From positions 248,001-312,000 of the forward strand of contig JAKZAN010000055.1 in NCBI GenBank assembly GCA_023053545.1: a DNA stretch of 64,000 nucleotides, read 5' to 3'. Origin of the DNA: Lepidurus packardi. Taxonomy: Eukaryota; Arthropoda; Branchiopoda; Notostraca; Triopsidae. Below the pieces are notes generated by a model. The model was not told the DNA's origin. It did no database searches and saw only the letters and a list, made by a program, of their open reading frames with translations. Shown piece after piece: positions 37,382 through 47,743 of this stretch. The first letter of the stretch is position 1. Each line of letters opens with the position of its first letter. The position numbers were made by a program, and so were the translations under genes.

Positions 37382-38323
37382 ATGCCGCACGTTGAATCGG
37401 AAGCAAAGATTTTTGCATGTTCCCAAAGTGTATATCTGGCTGAACAAATTGCTGAAAAGTATGGTGTTCCGCTAGGAAAAGTTACGTTCTCAAAATATAG
37501 TGATGGGGAATTCCAGCCTTCGTATGAAGAGTCACTAAGGGGTTTACGGGTTTTTATTGTTTGTTCGACATTTCCAAGTGCCGACAATTTAATGGAACTT
37601 TTGTTGATGATTGATGCCGCTAAAAGAGCATCGGCTAGACACGTAACCGCTGTGATTCCGTATTTTGGATGGGCGCGACAAGACAGAAAAGACAAGCCAC
37701 GTGTTCCGATTGGAGCAAAATTGGTTGCTAATTTGTTAGATGCTGCTGGAGCAACTCGCGTGATGACAATGGATTTACATGCAGACCAGATTCAAGGATT
37801 TTTTGAAAAACCTGTGGATCACTTGTTTGCTTCGACAATCTTTTTGCCTTATTTGAGGGGCTTGAATTTGGAGAATTTAACAATTGCATCGCCAGATATG
37901 GGAGGTTCGAAAAGAGCTTATGCTTATTCGAAGTTTTTAGAGTCGGATGTTGTGATTTGCTACAAACAAAGAAAAGTTGCAAACCAAATTGATTCGATGG
38001 AATTGATTGGCGAAGTGACTGGCAGACACGTTGTGCTAGTTGACGACATGATCGATACGGGCGGAACATTGGCAAAAGCAGCTGATTTGATGATTGAGAA
38101 AGGTGCTTTGAGCGTCCGCGCTATTTGCACACATGCCATCCTTTCTGGGGATGCGTATGAGAAAATTGAAAACTCGAAATTGAGCGAATTGATTGTTACG
38201 GATTCAATTCCGTTGAAAAAGCAATCGAATAAGATACGAGTTGTGAGCTGTGCGCCGCTTTTTGCTGAAGTTATGCACATGGTGCAGCACAACAACTCCA
38301 TTAGTGGGAAATTTTTAATGTAG
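37382..38323 (+). CDS. prs: Ribose-phosphate pyrophosphokinase
   Basis: Makes PRPP from ribose-5-phosphate and ATP for nucleotide, His and Trp synthesis. The ATP-binding region YFGWARQDRKDKPRVPIGAK, the MDLHADQIQGFF stretch and the PRPP-binding loop VVLVDDMIDTGGTLAKAA are intact. 313 residues, the usual class I length. Cytoplasmic homohexamer in the family. The L25 gene follows on the same strand after a 244-bp gap with a repeat. Confidence 0.96.
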   Translation: MPHVESEAKIFACSQSVYLAEQIAEKYGVPLGKVTFSKYSDGEFQPSYEESLRGLRVFIVCSTFPSADNLMELLLMIDAAKRASARHVTAVIPYFGWARQDRKDKPRVPIGAKLVANLLDAAGATRVMTMDLHADQIQGFFEKPVDHLFASTIFLPYLRGLNLENLTIASPDMGGSKRAYAYSKFLESDVVICYKQRKVANQIDSMELIGEVTGRHVVLVDDMIDTGGTLAKAADLMIEKGALSVRAICTHAILSGDAYEKIENSKLSELIVTDSIPLKKQSNKIRVVSCAPLFAEVMHMVQHNNSISGKFLM

Positions 38324-38400
38324 GTTGTTGATTGTTAGTTTTGTGCTGACAAGTAAAGAATCGGACATCAATGTTTTAAAAAATGTTGTTGAATTTCCAG

Positions 38401-38490
38401 GGCCGCGTTAGGGATTGTCGTGGAAATCCTTTTGTGTAGCGCAGCGAAACAAAAGATTGCAGCAAAAGCCCGGCCGAAGGCAACGCCCAA
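38401..38490. repeat. Dispersed palindromic element between prs and rplY (reverse orientation)
   Basis: CCGCGTTAGGGATTGTCGTG, GAAATCCTTTTG and CAAAAGATTGCAGCAAAAGC, then CCGGCCGAAGGCAACGCCC. It matches the complement of 18100-18182 over both arms. Confidence 0.7.
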
Positions 38491-38567
38491 GAAATGGTCT
38501 TAAAGTTGAAAGGTGCAGGGTAACAGCTGTCAAGAATGAATTTTATTATTAACTATATATTATTACA

Positions 38568-39176
38568 ATGAAATCGATTACAATTAAAGGATCAGAAAGA
38601 GAAAGCGTGGGCAAAGTTGCGACTAAGGCTCTACGTAATGCTGGAATGGTTCCTTGCGTGTTATACGGAGGAAATCAAGCAGTTCACTTCTCAGCTGAAG
38701 AAATGGCGTTCAAAAATCTTGTTTACACTCCAAATGCACACACAGTTGTGATTGATTTGGGTGATAAAACATTTGAAGCTGTATTGCAAGATATTCAGGT
38801 TCACCCGATATCTGACAAAATTTTACACCTTGACTTCTTTCAATTATTTGATGACAAAGAAGTTACGATTGAAGTTCCAGTGAAAATTACTGGTACATCT
38901 CCAGGCGTTTTGGGTGGTGGTATTTTGAATTTGAATACACGTAAACTTAAAGTTAAAGCGCTTCCGAAAAATCTTCCTGATTTCGTGGAAGCAAACATTT
39001 CAGAGCTTCAGATGGGTAACAAATTATATGTTACTAAATTGGAAACTAACAATTTTAGATTGCTTCACCCAGACAATACGGTTGTTGCTCAAGTTAGAAT
39101 TTCACGTGCTGCAATGAAAGCTGCTCAAGAAGCTGCAAAAGCTGCAAAAGCGCCTGCAAAAGGAAAGAAAAAATAA
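38568..39176 (+). CDS. rplY: 50S ribosomal protein L25/general stress protein Ctc
   Basis: 5S rRNA-binding ribosomal protein of the long CTC type: N-terminal L25 domain ([21 protein letters not shown] residues 22-37, [13 protein letters not shown]) plus a C-terminal beta domain ([26 protein letters not shown]). It ends in a Lys/Ala tail ([14 protein letters not shown]). 202 residues. Often paired with prs and pth in bacteria; here pth follows 1.6 kb downstream. Confidence 0.95.
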   Translation: MKSITIKGSERESVGKVATKALRNAGMVPCVLYGGNQAVHFSAEEMAFKNLVYTPNAHTVVIDLGDKTFEAVLQDIQVHPISDKILHLDFFQLFDDKEVTIEVPVKITGTSPGVLGGGILNLNTRKLKVKALPKNLPDFVEANISELQMGNKLYVTKLETNNFRLLHPDNTVVAQVRISRAAMKAAQEAAKAAKAPAKGKKK

Positions 39177-39200
39177 TTTCGATTGCACGATTATTTATAA

Positions 39201-39228
39201 AAGCATCCTTCGGGGTGCTTTTTTTTTG
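39201..39228 (+). terminator. Terminator of prs-rplY
   Basis: AAGCATCC, TTCG tetraloop and GGGTGCTT (one G-T), then eight T. Confidence 0.85.
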
Positions 39229-39267
39229 ATCTGATTTTTCAAGGGTAGGGTATTGTTTAATTTATTT

Positions 39268-39373
39268 GGGCGGTTTAAACGGGCTGTCTTTCCAATCCCG
39301 CCAATAGCATCTTGCTAGAAACTGGCAGCGTCGTGGGCGGGGATTTCCATACCCATCCCTACCGCGGGCATTT
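39268..39373. repeat. Dispersed palindromic element, GC-rich sub-type
   Basis: GGGCGGTTTAAACGGGCTGT, CAATCCCGCC, then GGCGGGGATTTCCATACCC and ATCCCTACCGCGGGC. It shares the outer arms with 18100-18182 and the inner arm with 18818-18896. Confidence 0.6.
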
Positions 39374-39380
39374 TGGTCAT

Positions 39381-39410
39381 AAAAAAACCTGGAGTTAACC
39401 AGGTCTCTTT
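39381..39410 (-). terminator. Terminator of the M43 protease gene
   Basis: Minus-strand hairpin ACCTGG/CCAGGT with a 6-nt loop, followed by seven T. Confidence 0.75.
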
Positions 39411-39426
39411 AGATTCAAATCAGCTA

Positions 39427-40653
39427 TTACTTTTTAATAATCTTATCAGATTTCAGGAATTTGCCTTCGTTATAGATTCTGAGATAGTAAACACCAGACG
39501 CCATTTGTCCAACGGAAATTTGATTGTTAACTTCGGTAAGCTTTTGGGTTTTCACTAACATTCCTTTTGCATCATAAACCTCTACGAAGTCAACCGACAC
39601 GTGTGGCGACGTAATCATAAAATATTCTGCTACTGGATTTGGATAAACCGCAATTGCGTTAATCGCTTGTGCTTCGTTCAGTCCGAGTGCAGCACATCCG
39701 TTTGAAGTCAGCAAACTTGCTCTCGGCCCAGACAACGTAGCCCGCACTACAGCTTTCTGACCAGTTGTGAAAAACGCCATACAAGCATCATTTACATAGT
39801 CCATATAGTTCATAAACATCGAGCCGTTTGGCGTGCTGACGCAAGCATTTGCGTTAGTTGGAAAGCTTGGACATCCAGTATAAGGATAATAAGTCGCTGG
39901 CGTATCTGCTATACCGTCATTTGTTGAACAATCCGATCCCCACGGGTGATCCAATCCAAAGTAATGGCCAATTTCGTGCGTTGCAGTGCGTCCCTTATGA
40001 AAAGGCGCTGTTGCTGTTCCAACTGTCCCAATATACCGGTCCCCGATGCACAAACCATCAAAGGCCTCACCAGCTGAAGAAGGCAAATATGCAAATCCTA
40101 ATAAACTAGTATCAGTGAAACGACCTACCCAGATGTTCAAGTATTTTGTTGAGTCCCAGGCAGGTTGCCCTGAGGTTTCGAAATAGTTGTCATCAAAGTT
40201 GAAGCTACTGCTCACCAGCTTTCTTGTCACTCCAGTTGTGCTCGCTCCAGTTGGCGTTCGAACGGCCTGACAGAAAACAATTTCCATGTCATTACCAAAT
40301 GTTTGAAAAGCAGCCGGCACTACGCTATTATAGTCAGCATTTTGTTTGCGGAAATCTGCATTTAATACTGCCAATTGTGATGCGATCTGCTGGTCACTGA
40401 TGTTTTGCGTATCATTCTTGTAGATGATGTGAAAAACAACTGGAATGGTTACTACTACAGTGGGCGTTCCGTTTTCGTTGTTACGACTTTGTTGATTTGC
40501 AGGATTGCGAATGAAATCCATGATTTCGTGGTGGTGAATCGCAAATTGCGGATTGCTCATTAACTTCGATTGCTTCTGGTCAGTTTGGCAGTTTCGTTGT
40601 GCATTTAGGGATGCAAAAGCCGAAAGTGTGAGAATAAGTAAAAATTTTTTCAT
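39427..40653 (-). CDS. Secreted M43-type (pappalysin/cytophagalysin) zinc metalloprotease with T9SS tail
   Basis: Signal peptide MKKFLLILTLSAFASLNAQ, then a pro-region and a catalytic domain with the metzincin motif HEIGHYFGLDH (His226, Glu227, His230, His236) and a downstream Met-turn MFMNYMDY. The last 75 residues are a type A T9SS sorting domain starting AVYPNPVAEYFMI and ending GVYYLRIYNEGKFLKSDKIIKK. It is therefore probably exported by the type IX system as an extracellular or surface protease. The start at 40653 gives 408 residues. A TAGTTTTG box lies 18 bp upstream. Frame intact, unlike the two metalloprotease genes that follow. Confidence 0.92.
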   Translation of the reverse strand: MKKFLLILTLSAFASLNAQRNCQTDQKQSKLMSNPQFAIHHHEIMDFIRNPANQQSRNNENGTPTVVVTIPVVFHIIYKNDTQNISDQQIASQLAVLNADFRKQNADYNSVVPAAFQTFGNDMEIVFCQAVRTPTGASTTGVTRKLVSSSFNFDDNYFETSGQPAWDSTKYLNIWVGRFTDTSLLGFAYLPSSAGEAFDGLCIGDRYIGTVGTATAPFHKGRTATHEIGHYFGLDHPWGSDCSTNDGIADTPATYYPYTGCPSFPTNANACVSTPNGSMFMNYMDYVNDACMAFFTTGQKAVVRATLSGPRASLLTSNGCAALGLNEAQAINAIAVYPNPVAEYFMITSPHVSVDFVEVYDAKGMLVKTQKLTEVNNQISVGQMASGVYYLRIYNEGKFLKSDKIIKK

Positions 40654-40762
40654 AAAAGTTAGGTTTGTGTCAAAACTACAATAAATTGTATGCAAAATCT
40701 TACTTATTTTATAAATAATAAAATCAAATGTTATAAATAGAAAGATTGACTACTTTTGTTTA

Positions 40763-41392
40763 ATGATTAGATGGTTTTTTTCGAAGTTTAGTAACAAGAA
40801 AATGGGTGAATCCGAAACAGTTTCAATGAAAAAATTTTTGATAGTAGGATTGGGAAATATTGGCGCAGAATATGTTTTGACGCGTCACAATATTGGATTT
40901 ATGGTGCTGGATTATTTGGCATCTCAAGAATCTCTGACTTTTGAAACGGCGAAGTTGGGCGCTGTGGCTGAATATCGCTTTAAGGGCCGCACTTTTATTT
41001 TATTGAAGCCAAACACGTATATGAATTTGAGTGGAAAGGCCGTTAAATACTGGATGGATAAGGAAAATATTGCCGCTGAGAATGTTTTGGTTATTACAGA
41101 TGATTTGAACCTGCCTTTTGGCACCATTCGTATTAAGCCGAAGGGAACAGATGGCGGACATAATGGTTTGAAGAGCATCCAGCAGGTTTTGAACACGTCT
41201 GTTTATCCTCGGTTTCGTTTTGGGATTAGTGATGAATTCAAGAAAGGACAGCAAGTGAGTTATGTATTGGGAAATTGGGATGCTGAAGAAACGGAAAAGC
41301 TTTCCGAACGATTAAAAACAGCTACTGATGCTATCAGGTCTTTCGGGACTGCTGGCTTAGAACACACCATGACGGGATATAACGGAAAATAG
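40763..41392 (+). CDS. pth: Peptidyl-tRNA hydrolase
   Basis: Releases tRNA from stalled peptidyl-tRNA. The signature LIVGLGNIGAEYVLTRHNIGF, LLKPNTYMNLSGKAV and DLNLPFGTIRIKPKGTDGGHNGLKS hold the catalytic His and Asn residues. The frame starts at 40763, but a TACTTTTG promoter-like box ends only 4 bp before it. Translation therefore may begin at 40802 or at 40826 (MKKFLIVGLG), the family's usual start, or the mRNA may be nearly leaderless. The following lipoprotein gene starts 6 bp downstream. Confidence 0.93.
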   Translation: MIRWFFSKFSNKKMGESETVSMKKFLIVGLGNIGAEYVLTRHNIGFMVLDYLASQESLTFETAKLGAVAEYRFKGRTFILLKPNTYMNLSGKAVKYWMDKENIAAENVLVITDDLNLPFGTIRIKPKGTDGGHNGLKSIQQVLNTSVYPRFRFGISDEFKKGQQVSYVLGNWDAEETEKLSERLKTATDAIRSFGTAGLEHTMTGYNGK

Positions 41393-41398
41393 ATTGAT

Positions 41399-41902
41399 AT
41401 GAAAAAATTAGTATTAGGACTGTCGCTGTCGCTATTTATGAGCTGTGCTGGAAAGAAAGGTGTTGCTTCTATAATTTCTACCGAATGCCCCAAAGATGGC
41501 GTTTGCACAGTGGAATATAGCCGCAACAAAAGCCTTGTGATTAAGAACAGTGATTTTGGCGACCTGTATTTTGAGCTTGCAGAAAACGTGGCTACGGACG
41601 TTGTGAAGTACCAATATAGCCGCAATACGGATCCTACTTTAGCAGATGATGGTTATGAGGAAACAGTTATTTTTGAACTGCCTAGCGGTTGTTCTGCATT
41701 GGACTTGACAGATTCCGAATTGAAGTCTACTAAAATGTTGTTTGGTCGATTTTGTTTCTGTCGCGGTCAAACAGGTTTATACGAAGTAAGAAAAGGCAAT
41801 TTAACCGTTAGCAAATCAAAAGGCAGAAAAATAGCCAACCTCACTTTTACAATTAAGGAGGTTCCGCAAATTATTAAATCGTTCGCGATTGAGATACCAT
41901 AA
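41399..41902 (+). CDS. Hypothetical lipoprotein
   Basis: Lipoprotein signal with lipobox LFMSC (Cys16). The remaining 150 residues contain several Cys (CPKDGVC, GC, FCFC) and a beta-rich pattern. No domain recognised. It lies 6 bp after pth and probably shares its mRNA. The FCFCRGQTGLYEVRKG stretch suggests a structural Cys cluster, but no function can be given. Confidence 0.7.
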   Translation: MKKLVLGLSLSLFMSCAGKKGVASIISTECPKDGVCTVEYSRNKSLVIKNSDFGDLYFELAENVATDVVKYQYSRNTDPTLADDGYEETVIFELPSGCSALDLTDSELKSTKMLFGRFCFCRGQTGLYEVRKGNLTVSKSKGRKIANLTFTIKEVPQIIKSFAIEIP

Positions 41903-41931
41903 AAATCATATTTTTTTTGGGAAAATAGGAT

Positions 41932-41967
41932 AAAAAAAAGAGCGACAATTTTCATTGTCGCTCTTTT
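41932..41967. terminator. Bidirectional terminator
   Basis: AAAGAGCGACAAT and ATTGTCGCTCTTT form a long perfect stem with a 4-nt loop. It serves the lipoprotein gene (plus) and the metalloprotease gene (minus). Confidence 0.85.
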
Positions 41968-41990
41968 GCATTTGGGAATCCATTTTCGAA

Positions 41991-44721
41991 TTATTCGATT
42001 ACGATTCTTTTCACTTCCTTAGAATTTCCATCCTGAACAGTCACAAGGTATATTCCAGCTTGGACGTTACTCAGTTGCAGATTCTGGTTGAAAACGCCAG
42101 TATTTTGGTATTCTTTTCCGAAAATTCGACGCCCTTGTATATCGTGAATCGACACCTGAATTTTATTAGCGGAATTCGATGTAAACGCAATGTTGAAATT
42201 GCCTCTATTTGGATTTGGATACAAGCTAAAATCAACTAACCCAAAAGACTCTGTTGCCAGTTGCGGCACCATCATAGATCTGCAAAGATTTAACGTAAGG
42301 TCGTTCCAAGTTCCTGTAACGCCATCAACAAGCATGTCTCCGATATAGAAAACCCATGCACCTGCTGAATTCCATCCATTCATAACATCTAATGAAGTTG
42401 CTGGGATCGTAGCTGCACCATCAGTCGTATTAGCACAGTTTAATACTGAACCTTGCTGATCATACATTTTGTTTAAATTCGCTAATCCTGTGCATGACGA
42501 ACCGGCAGATAAACGTGTACGGTCTGCAGGTTGTTGCAGCGGATGCTTAATAGCAAAACGCAAGCTTCCTGCATTTGGATGTGTGAATGAAGCACGAACA
42601 TTTACATCTGTAAGTGTAAAGCTATCTGCAACGTTCACAGTGTATCCGTAAACTGACCCAGTGTCCTCTATGACAGCAACGTTGGCATTAAAGTTATAAT
42701 CCGCACAAACATTTTGTGGTGTGTATACATAATTACCAATAGCGATGTTTTTGCTATTTATGGCAAAAAAGATATTACCCACTGCTTCCACCATAATACG
42801 ACAATTAGGCGCAGAAACGTTAGGCACTGTAATTGTCTCTGACCCGTCGTTAGGGGTATTAGAAGCAAGGACCGTTGCCCATGTTGCACCATTATCTGTA
42901 GACAATAATATATTTACATTTGAAGTATTAACGCCGTTTCCAGTAGTACCGGCCACGTTCCATGTTACAGTTTGCGTTGTGCCAGGAGTTAAGACCAAGT
43001 TGTCTGCATTTTGCGAAGTCACAACAAATGGACCTGCAGCAGCAACGGTAGTAACTGTCATATTGTTGCGACTTGTTTGTCCGCCATTTGGCGTGCGATT
43101 GTCGCGAACAGTCAGTGCAAAGTTCATTGTTCTTGCAACGCTTGGGGTTACTTCCCATTTCGGAACTAAATCTCCCGCCAAAATACTGTTCATATTTGGC
43201 ATGTATCGGTTAGGCGAAACAGTAGGCATAAGAGACCTATATGCAGGGCCCGCCGTATTTGTTGCAAGTGGCGGTTGTGTTCCTGTTGTTTGCGTATCGG
43301 TTTGTTCCCAACAATATGTTAGCACATCTCCATTTACGTCAGTCGCAGAGCCTCTAAGCACAAAAGCAGTACTAATTGGAATATTTCGATTTGTTAATGC
43401 TCCAATTACTGGTGGCGTGTTGCCATTTGCCACACCTGGAACACAGTTTCCAGAGTTACCTGTTATGTGCGCAACCATTTGAGCAATACTTACTGCATGA
43501 AAGTAAGCATCACTATTTTGCTGTACGTTTTGAATCCCACAAATACCAGCGTATGCCATAATTGTCGTTCCGCTTCCTGGCTCCGCGGCGTTTGCTGCTG
43601 ATCTAGTTCCTGAAGTACAGTTTCCTGCTGAAGCAGCAGTAATCCCATTAAAGGTATGACCTGCACCAAATTGATGGCCCACTTCATGCGCTACAAAATC
43701 GATATCATATGGATCACCAACTGGAGCTGGAGAGCCTGTAATTCCGCGCGCCTTGCCAGCAAGACAAACAGATGGCGTTTGTGCCAATCCGCCGCCACCT
43801 GTACTTACGGTGTGTCCAATATCATAATTAGCAGACCCAATCACCCCGTCAATTACGGTTTTGACTTTCATCAATTAGCATGATAGCACTATCGTTTGAA
43901 AAATTATCACTAGTAATAAAAATAATTTGGTCATTATTAGCTACCAACTGCATTTTCAACGACATATCCATTTCATAAGGCGCATTAATACGTGTTACAG
44001 TCACATTCATAGCAGCTAAAACTGCTCCTTTTTGCTGCGCTAAGGTTCCTGCCTGAAGACCTGCTGCGGCAATGTGATAAGCTGCATATTCAATCGTACA
44101 GGGCCATTGCCATACGGTAGGTTCTAAATCTGCCATCGCTGGCGCGGTTGGCGGGTTGGCGACACATAACGCAATTCATCTACTGGCTCGTCTGAAACCT
44201 CACAGTTACGCACCCTAGTTGACGTTAAATCGTCGTTTGTTGTATACAACATATGTTCCAAGATCCTTAGTATACGTGTCTATATAACTAACACCATTAG
44301 GCGTGATAGTCATCACGTGCAATCCGAAGATCGTAGCACTAATGCGTACCGAGTTTTCTGGATGCTCCACACCTTGCCCCAACGTAGGAATTGATGCCAG
44401 GATAACGTGCAGCCAAATCCGGATGCATGACCGAAGATTCGAAAATTCGGTAATTTTGTAATTTGCCTGTTGGATCTGGAAATGCAATAATTGTGTTCGA
44501 TTGCAATTCATTATCTCTTGAAGGCGCAGTACTTAATTGTGATTTCATCTGAGAGAAATCCAATGTAAAAAGCTTATATTGGCATTGGAATAGATTCACG
44601 ATCCATCTTGGGAGCAGCACCCCACTTTTTCAAAAGTAGTTTCGCGCCATAAGCTAGATTGGGAATAACTTACAATACTAAATAATAAAGCTAAAACAGA
44701 GTGAAGTAGTGTTTTTTTCAT
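41991..44721 (-). pseudogene. Secreted reprolysin-type metalloprotease with T9SS tail, copy A, multiply frameshifted
   Basis: Signal peptide MKKTLLHSVLALLFSIVSYS, pro-domain, zinc-protease domain with HEVGHQFGAGHTF, fibronectin-like and P-type (proprotein-convertase) domains, and a T9SS type A tail (LYPNPNRGNFNIAF...GIYLVTVQDG). The C-terminal 620 residues (41991-43860) are one clean frame including the active site. The N-terminal part is split by about eight single-base shifts near 44620, 44576, 44378, 44220, 44160, 44123, 44102 and 43860. Within each fragment the protein still matches paralogue copy B. Most shifts are +1; one is best read as -1. No in-frame nonsense substitution is needed to explain the stops. 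Either recent decay or poor sequence. Confidence 0.75.
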
Positions 44722-44826
44722 TTTATAAAATATTTGGCTGTAAATATAAAAATATTTTATAAACAGAAGCAAAGTCTTTATCTTAAATAACAATTAGGAA
44801 GCCAAGAAACATGCGAATACTTTAAA

Positions 44827-44858
44827 ACAAAAAGGCCCCGACAAAATCGAGACCTTTT
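44827..44858 (-). terminator. Terminator of metalloprotease copy B
   Basis: Minus-strand AAAGGTCTCGA and TCGGGGCCTTT pair (two G-T) around a short loop and run into T's. Confidence 0.65.
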
Positions 44859-44880
44859 AAATAGAAAAATTCAAAGGCAA

Positions 44881-47575
44881 TTACTGAACTGCAATTCGCT
44901 TTACTTCCTTGCGGTCGCCGTCTTGAACAGTAACCGAGTATATTCCCTTTTGGGCGTTATTTATCTGCACGTTTTTGATTAAAAAACCCCTAGTGTTTTG
45001 ATACGACTTGTCAAACAAAAGTCGGCCACGTAAGTCGTGAATTAATACTTTAATCTCGTTACCTGTTTGTGAGTTAAACTGCACATTAAGGTTTCCGTTG
45101 CTCGGATTTGGGTAAACAACAAAGCCATCTAAGCCAAAGTTCGCTGTGCTCAGAGTTGCAATTTGCGAACATATTTCAATCGCCCAATTGTCAACCGTTC
45201 CAGTGTCTCCAAGGAAATTGTCATATACTCTAAATGTCCACGTTCCTTGTGGATTTTGACCATTAAACGTGGTCAGAAGTCCGTTTGCCGCGACATTTTG
45301 AAGTGTTGTGCCACCTGCCGTACAATTGATTGAGCCGCCGCCATTCACAAATTTCAAATTGACGGACCCATTTGTATTGCCACAACCTCTATTAAATAGC
45401 TTTACAAAAGTGCTTGGGATTGGTAGGAGAACTGATATCTGTTTGTACATCTGAAAGATATGTGTGCGTAATTTTATTAATTACGTTTACGCTAGAAATG
45501 GAGCCTGTTAAAGGAACGTCTATTGTGCGCGTTGTAAAGTTACCTGCAGATTGGATCCCACAATGGAAATTGGCGATGGACCCGTGTATGTATTGCAATT
45601 TGTTACAATTGAATAGCCCAACGCTATGTTTTTCGAAACAGCGTAAAAATATATTGCCAACCGCTTCAATCATAATTCTACCTTGTAATGAAGCTGGTGC
45701 TGGAACTGTGATCGTCTCTGCTCCGTCATTTGGCGTATTAGCAACCAATGTCGAGAATGTTGCCCCACCATCACGTGAAATTAAAATGTTCACATTCGCC
45801 GTGTTAATCCCGTTCGCTGTCGTGCCACCAATATTCCAAGTAATTGTTTTGTGTCGAACCTAAAGGCCAAGAAACATTCTCAACATTTGGACTGGTAATT
45901 TCGAACGGACCAACAGTAGCAGTAGTGATTGTAACATCTGCACGACCCGTTTGACCACCGTTTGGAGCACGGTTGTCGCGCACCGTCAAAAGCGAAAGCC
46001 ATTGATCGAGCAGCATTTGGCACTACCTCCCATGTTGGTGTCAGATTTCCTGCTAAAACACTATTAAAGTTAGGCATGTATCGATTCGGTGAAACACTTG
46101 GCGAAACAGACTTGAAATTTGGGTCCTGTCCGTAGCCGTCGAAACTGGTGGCTGGCGTCGAAACCTGCGTATTGGTTTGCTCCCAATTGTATGTCAGCGC
46201 ATCATTGTTTGCGTCTGTCGCTGACCCTTTCAAAATGAAAGCGGTGCCCCTTGGGATGGTCCAATTTCCGCCACCATTTACGACTGGTACAGCGTTGTTA
46301 TTGTCGATTTTGCGCCGCACAGTTTCCTGTTCCAGCCACAAAAGCTGCCATTTGTGCCAAGCTTACGGCGGTGAAAATGATCATCTGAATTCCCTTGGAT
46401 ATCTGGCGCACAGATACCTGCGTAGGCCATGATTGTTGTGCCACTTCCTGGCTCTACAGCTGTACTTCCGCTGCGATTTCCACCACATGAGTTGTTAAAG
46501 GTATGCTGAGGCACCAAACTGATGCCCCATTTCATGTGCTACATAATCAATGTCAAATGGGTCACCAATTGGAGACGGTGAACCTGTAATTCCACGCCGC
46601 CTTGCTAGCTGTACATGGCGAGTTTAATTGCGCCAACCCGCCTCCTCCTGTACTAACAGTATGTCCAATATCGTAATTTGCAGGTCCAATTGCTCCATCG
46701 ATTACGGTTTGACTCTCATTAATTAACGCGGGAGCCGAGTCATTGCTGAAATTATCTGATGTGATAAAAATTACCTCACGATTATTGGGCACTAAAACCA
46801 TTCGCAAAGACATATCACGCTCATACAAGCCATTAACACGAACCATCGTCGTAGCCATCGCAGCCAAAACAGCATCCTTCTTTGCTGCTTCCGTTGCACT
46901 GCTTAGTCCCGCCCTGTTTACGTGAAATGCTGCATACTCGATAGTACAAGCCATCGCCAATCGGTACGTGCGGTACTTTCCGTCGCTAGCTCTTGCTACT
47001 GGAGCGGCAATATCTTGTGTTTGTGTCCCCATAAATTTTTCTTCGTCAGTTACCAGACATGAAAAAGAACGCGCTCGTGATAGTTTCGTACGCTCATATA
47101 CAATATAATTATTGTTATCAGTTGTGTAGGTATCGATATACACTGTACTTCTCTTTCCTGACAATACCATTGCATGCAAGCCATAAATTGTTGTACTCAA
47201 TGAAAGTCTAGCTGTCTTATCCTCGATACCTTGACCGAAATAAGACTGAATTTCTGGATTTTGTGCTGCCAGCGTCGGATGAAGGACAGATGCTTCGTAC
47301 ATCTTGAAAGCTTGCATTTTCCCATCAGCATCGGGGAAAGAAATAACAACTTGCGAATCTTGCGCAAAATCTCGAGAAGGCGCTGAACGCAAAGCTTCCT
47401 TAAGTGATGCATAATTCAAATTAAACAACTTAAAATCAGTTGGCATTGAAACACGATCTGCCTTTGAAGCGCTACCAATTTTTGCTTCAGTAGTCTGTGT
47501 CCAAAAAGATGATTGGCTAAATCCGTTGGCAAAAACTAGTAGAGCCAAAACGGTTGAGAGTAAAATTTTCCGCAT
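44881..47575 (-). pseudogene. Secreted reprolysin-type metalloprotease with T9SS tail, copy B, multiply frameshifted
   Basis: Tandem paralogue of copy A with the same order: signal peptide MRKILLSTVLALLVFANGFS, pro-domain, zinc-protease domain ([10 protein letters not shown] then HTF after a shift), linker domains, a P domain (NRGCGNTNGSVNLKFVNGG...GTWTFRVYDN) and a T9SS tail (VYPNPSNGNLNVQF...GIYSVTVQDG). The first 336 codons (to about 46600) are clean. Shifts follow near 46597, 46507, 46370, 46311, 45989, 45848, 45647 and 45416, all best read as one extra base, several in A/T/C runs. The protein content is otherwise preserved, including the active site, which lies across the second shift. 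Real gene decay and sequence error cannot be separated from this window. Confidence 0.75.
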
Positions 47576-47596
47576 ATTTATCCTGTTAAAATTTAC

Positions 47597-47627
47597 CAAA
47601 TATATCTAAAAACACTGAAAAAGCAAA
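47597..47627 (-). promoter_or_regulatory. Promoter of metalloprotease copy B
   Basis: Minus-strand TTTG (47624-47627), 19 bp, TATATTTG (47597-47604), 21 bp before the start codon. Good match to the -33/-7 consensus. Confidence 0.55.
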
Positions 47628-47719
47628 CTTAGATGAAAAATTTTACTGATATTGATGATTTATATCTGCTAAATAAAAATCTTAAAAGAACTTCTAAGTC
47701 TCGTTCTGACATTATTACT

Positions 47720-47727
47720 TAAATTTG
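47720..47727 (+). promoter_or_regulatory. Candidate ribF promoter -7 box
   Basis: TAAATTTG, 16 bp before the TTG start. No convincing -33 box. Confidence 0.4.
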
Positions 47728-47743
47728 CAGCTCAATTTACGAT

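Noticed and set aside
42745..43482. 245-residue open frame on the plus strand
   Set aside because: Antisense shadow of the intact part of metalloprotease copy A, low in charged residues and with no domain or promoter.
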